Origin: Bartonella vinsonii subsp. berkhoffii ATCC 51672
GTDB lineage: Bacteria > Pseudomonadota > Alphaproteobacteria > Rhizobiales > Rhizobiaceae
NCBI RefSeq assembly: GCF_902825225.1
Contig: NZ_CADEAK010000008.1
Location: forward strand, 35,398-99,397
DNA length: 64,000 bases
Direction: 5' to 3'
Of the stretch, positions 62,286 through 64,000 are shown piece after piece. How positions within the stretch are numbered: the first letter of the stretch is position 1; each line of letters starts with the position of its first letter. Position numbers and translations under genes: made by a program. Under the pieces are notes generated by a model. The model saw only the letters and a program-made list of their open reading frames with translations, ran no database searches and had not been told where the DNA came from.

Positions 62286-63102
62286 CTGTCAGCCCGCTTA
62301 TTTCTATTGAGTATATACTGCAAAAAACACACCGCACCTTGCTGCATGCGATAGGGAAATTCATATTTTTAGATTTTAGATGATTCCCCTCGCGTGCTTA
62401 TACTATCTCGAAAAATTAACCTTAATCAATAAATTAATGCAATATTAACTATTCTGTGATTTTTTGCAAGGAAAAAATGCAGTATAAATTGAAGTGAAAA
62501 AATAAAGAAATCAGCATATTAATAAAGGATAGGATATTCGCAACATAAACTGTGAATAAGTAGGATAATTCTACATTACAAATGTTAAATCACTCCCATT
62601 TAATGCGAAAAAAGCGTAAAGCTCAACAAACGCTCCCAATAATTAGATATCATTTTCTAAAATTTTGAGACATTAATACGTGAACTATTCTACTCTGAAA
62701 TAATATGAGGAACTGGACTTACTCAATAAAAGATAGTTCTAGAATAAATCAAACCTGTCAATATTGTATCATAAACTGGATACAATGAAGTTTATAAGAG
62801 TGCCTGTTTCTTTTGCGACTACAGAAATTAAAATAGAATAGAAAAGAAGTGAAATTATTGAATTCTCAGAGCTTCTGTAGATAACGAGATGGGATATTTC
62901 ATTGGATATTATATCAACTTTTCATTTCTTTCGGAAAAAATATTTACTTTAAAATAAGATTACTGGTTTCAATGCTCTTCTGAAAAGTATCGGACTTAAA
63001 AATTATTTGATTTGAATTCAAACAGTTTTATTAAAAACGTTTAGAACCCCATTTAAATGATTGACCTTTTGCAAGAACTTTGTAAAAAAGCATACTTAGT
63101 TT
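62286..63102. other. Long AT-rich intergenic region before tRNA-Ser
   Basis: This 817-base gap has no credible gene on either strand. It includes the rlpA promoter region and the tRNA-Ser promoter. Many stops in all frames suggest decay of former genes, but no family could be recognised. Confidence 0.5.
63061..63088 (+). promoter_or_regulatory. Candidate promoter for tRNA-Ser
   Basis: TTGACC (63061-63066) and TAAAAA (63083-63088) are separated by 16 bases and lie 14 bases before the tRNA. The match is moderate. Confidence 0.4.
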
Positions 63103-63192
63103 GGAGGGGTGGCCGAGCGGTTTAAGGCACCGGTCTTGAAAACCGGCGTGCAGGAGACTGTACCGTGGGTTCGAATCCCACCCCCTCCGCCA
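63103..63192 (+). tRNA. tRNA-Ser (anticodon TGA)
   Basis: Acceptor GGAGGGG/CCCCTCC, discriminator G and encoded CCA at 63190-63192. The long variable arm of class II tRNAs is present, the anticodon loop is CTTGAAA with TGA, and the T arm contains GTTCGAATC. The total length of 90 bases fits tRNA-Ser. Confidence 0.97.
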
Positions 63193-63603
63193 CTTAGTTT
63201 TTACAAACCAATAACTTATTGATTTTACATGTGTTTTTTTAAGGTTCGGGATGTAGCTTGCCATCAGGTTTTGTATATTTTGACAGTAGGTTTTGTACCA
63301 ATTTATTTTTTTTCAAAGGGGTTTTGAAGGATCATTTAGAGCTGCTTTTATGAGTCTTATTTTGCTTGGCTCAGAATCGTAGTTTGAGATGCTTCATCTT
63401 TTCCATCAATCCCATTATTTGACAGCTAAAATCTGTAAGATATGCATACAGAGACCAACAAATTTTGTCTAATTCGCATCATATTTTGTAAAAATGACCT
63501 CCTTTTCAAAGGATTTTCATTTTTTCAAAGGGTTCTCAAAGGGTCTTCAAAGACCTTTCAAAGGTCATTTAAAGCCCCCTTTCATGAATCTTTTTTTCTT
63601 TTC
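63193..63603. other. Repeat-rich gap between tRNA-Ser and the phage methylase
   Basis: No gene was found in this 411-base gap. It contains several TCAAAGG copies (63313, 63506, 63525, 63536, 63558) and overlapping small palindromes (GGTCTTCAAAGACC, then GACCTTTCAAAGGTC). A stretch near 63316-63430 resembles the end of the methylase gene and its downstream flank. This looks like rearranged mobile-element DNA. Confidence 0.5.
63506..63564. repeat. Irregular TCAAAGG repeat cluster
   Basis: TCAAAGG occurs at 63506, 63525, 63536 and 63558, with a variant TCAAAGA at 63547 and an outlier at 63313. Parts form overlapping inverted repeats just downstream of the methylase gene and could act as its terminator. 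Confidence 0.5.
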
Positions 63604-64000
63604 CTAAAGATCGCAATTTGAGATGATCAACTCTTGAGCCAGCATCGGATTATTTGATCCACATGTATAAGATGTATTCACCTCTTTTAGTTTAAATTGG
63701 CTAAAGGTTTTTCGGATCTCTGGCACATCATTGAGAGACAGAACAAACTTTCCCTTTAATTGGGCAAGCAGTGTGGACATTTTCTGGTAATCCTCTCGTT
63801 TAAACAAATCTTTGCCATAGCAATTCTCAACGCCAAAATAAGGTGGATCAAGGTAAAATAAGGTCGTTGACCGGTCATAACGCCTAATAAAATCAAACCA
63901 GTCTAAATGTTCAATGGTCACATTTGATAAACGCCGGTAAATCAGCTTTAAGAACCCTTCAAGTTTGAAAGAGTTAAACCGTGCACCACGGTAGGGATTA
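63604..64000 (-). CDS. Phage-type DNA adenine methylase, C-terminal part
   Basis: D12-class N6-adenine methyltransferase; the 5' part lies beyond the window and the frame is open to position 63999. The 132 residues seen include NPYRGARFN..., the catalytic DPPYFG motif, and the downstream KFVLSLNDVPEI block typical of phage-encoded Dam-like enzymes. Methylation of adenine in a short palindrome is expected; the target is not known. The location beside tRNA-Ser and repeats suggests a prophage or its remnant. An in-frame GTG at 63921 is an internal codon, not the start. Confidence 0.85.
   Translation of the reverse strand, partial: NPYRGARFNSFKLEGFLKLIYRRLSNVTIEHLDWFDFIRRYDRSTTLFYLDPPYFGVENCYGKDLFKREDYQKMSTLLAQLKGKFVLSLNDVPEIRKTFSQFKLKEVNTSYTCGSNNPMLAQELIISNCDL

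Noticed and set aside
63031..63264. 77-codon minus-strand ORF over tRNA-Ser
   Set aside because: Antisense reading of the tRNA; the WDSNPRYSLLHAGFQDRC product is a typical artefact.
63313..63564. CRISPR array
   Set aside because: The 7-base TCAAAGG units are far too short and unevenly spaced, and no cas gene is nearby.
1..64000. A new multi-gene defence or secretion system
   Set aside because: Apart from the decayed locus, the small membrane pair and the methylase edge, all genes match known housekeeping or envelope families in familiar order.

Overview
The window is a 64 kb piece of an AT-rich alphaproteobacterial chromosome, most likely a Bartonella (order Hyphomicrobiales). The pointers are an invasion-associated locus B (IalB) family gene, a separate nuoC and nuoD in a 14-gene complex I operon, a phosphatidylcholine synthase, a short prolyl-tRNA synthetase without the editing insert, an RNase E with an acidic insert in its S1 domain, and the gene order rlpA-dacF-tmk-holB-metG-tatD. 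The genus is inferred from remembered family resemblance and gene order; no database search was possible.

Layout. 1-2.4 kb: end of an alpha/beta hydrolase gene, a coiled-coil hypothetical gene, tRNA-Val (minus) and tRNA-Asp (plus). 2.66-17.3 kb: complete nuoABCDEFGHIJKLMN operon, followed without a break by birA and an RNase J gene. 20-27.2 kb: proS, lolC/E, lolD, sdhE and mfd. 27.2-29.5 kb: a decayed stretch with a broken secreted-protein gene (plus) and a heavily frameshifted membrane-protein gene (minus). 29.5-38.6 kb: ialB-like gene, rne (minus), an N-acetylmuramoyl-L-alanine amidase gene, a PBP1A gene, and prfB with its programmed +1 frameshift. 38.7-41.6 kb: bcp, tyrS and an alpha/beta hydrolase gene, all minus. 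41.7-48.3 kb: a SUF iron-sulfur operon with two cysteine desulfurases. 48.6-50.1 kb: sodC and two small membrane or exported protein genes. 50.7-54.4 kb: a UbiH-like hydroxylase, pcs, a 3-hydroxyisobutyryl-CoA hydrolase and a small membrane protein gene. 54.9-62.3 kb: a minus-strand block rlpA (frameshifted)-dacF-tmk-holB-metG-tatD-MBL hydrolase. 63.1-64 kb: tRNA-Ser, then a repeat-rich gap and the end of a phage-type DNA adenine methylase gene, which looks like the edge of a prophage or its remnant.

How the genes fit together. Most of the window is housekeeping. Complex I and its Fe-S supply (SUF), quinone hydroxylation and SdhE form a respiratory theme. PBP1A, the amidase, RlpA and DacF form an envelope theme. 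LolC/D, PcS, SodC and the IalB-like protein face the periplasm or host.

The most notable observations are: rlpA split by a one-base shift at an eight-A tract; a DacF-type carboxypeptidase that keeps SxxK but has lost canonical SxN and KTG motifs; the decayed locus at 27-29 kb; a 33-codon Trp-rich ORF with a good ribosome binding site at 54.5 kb; a perfect 16-bp palindrome upstream of rne; and the methylase-bearing edge beside tRNA-Ser. No clear new multi-gene system was found.
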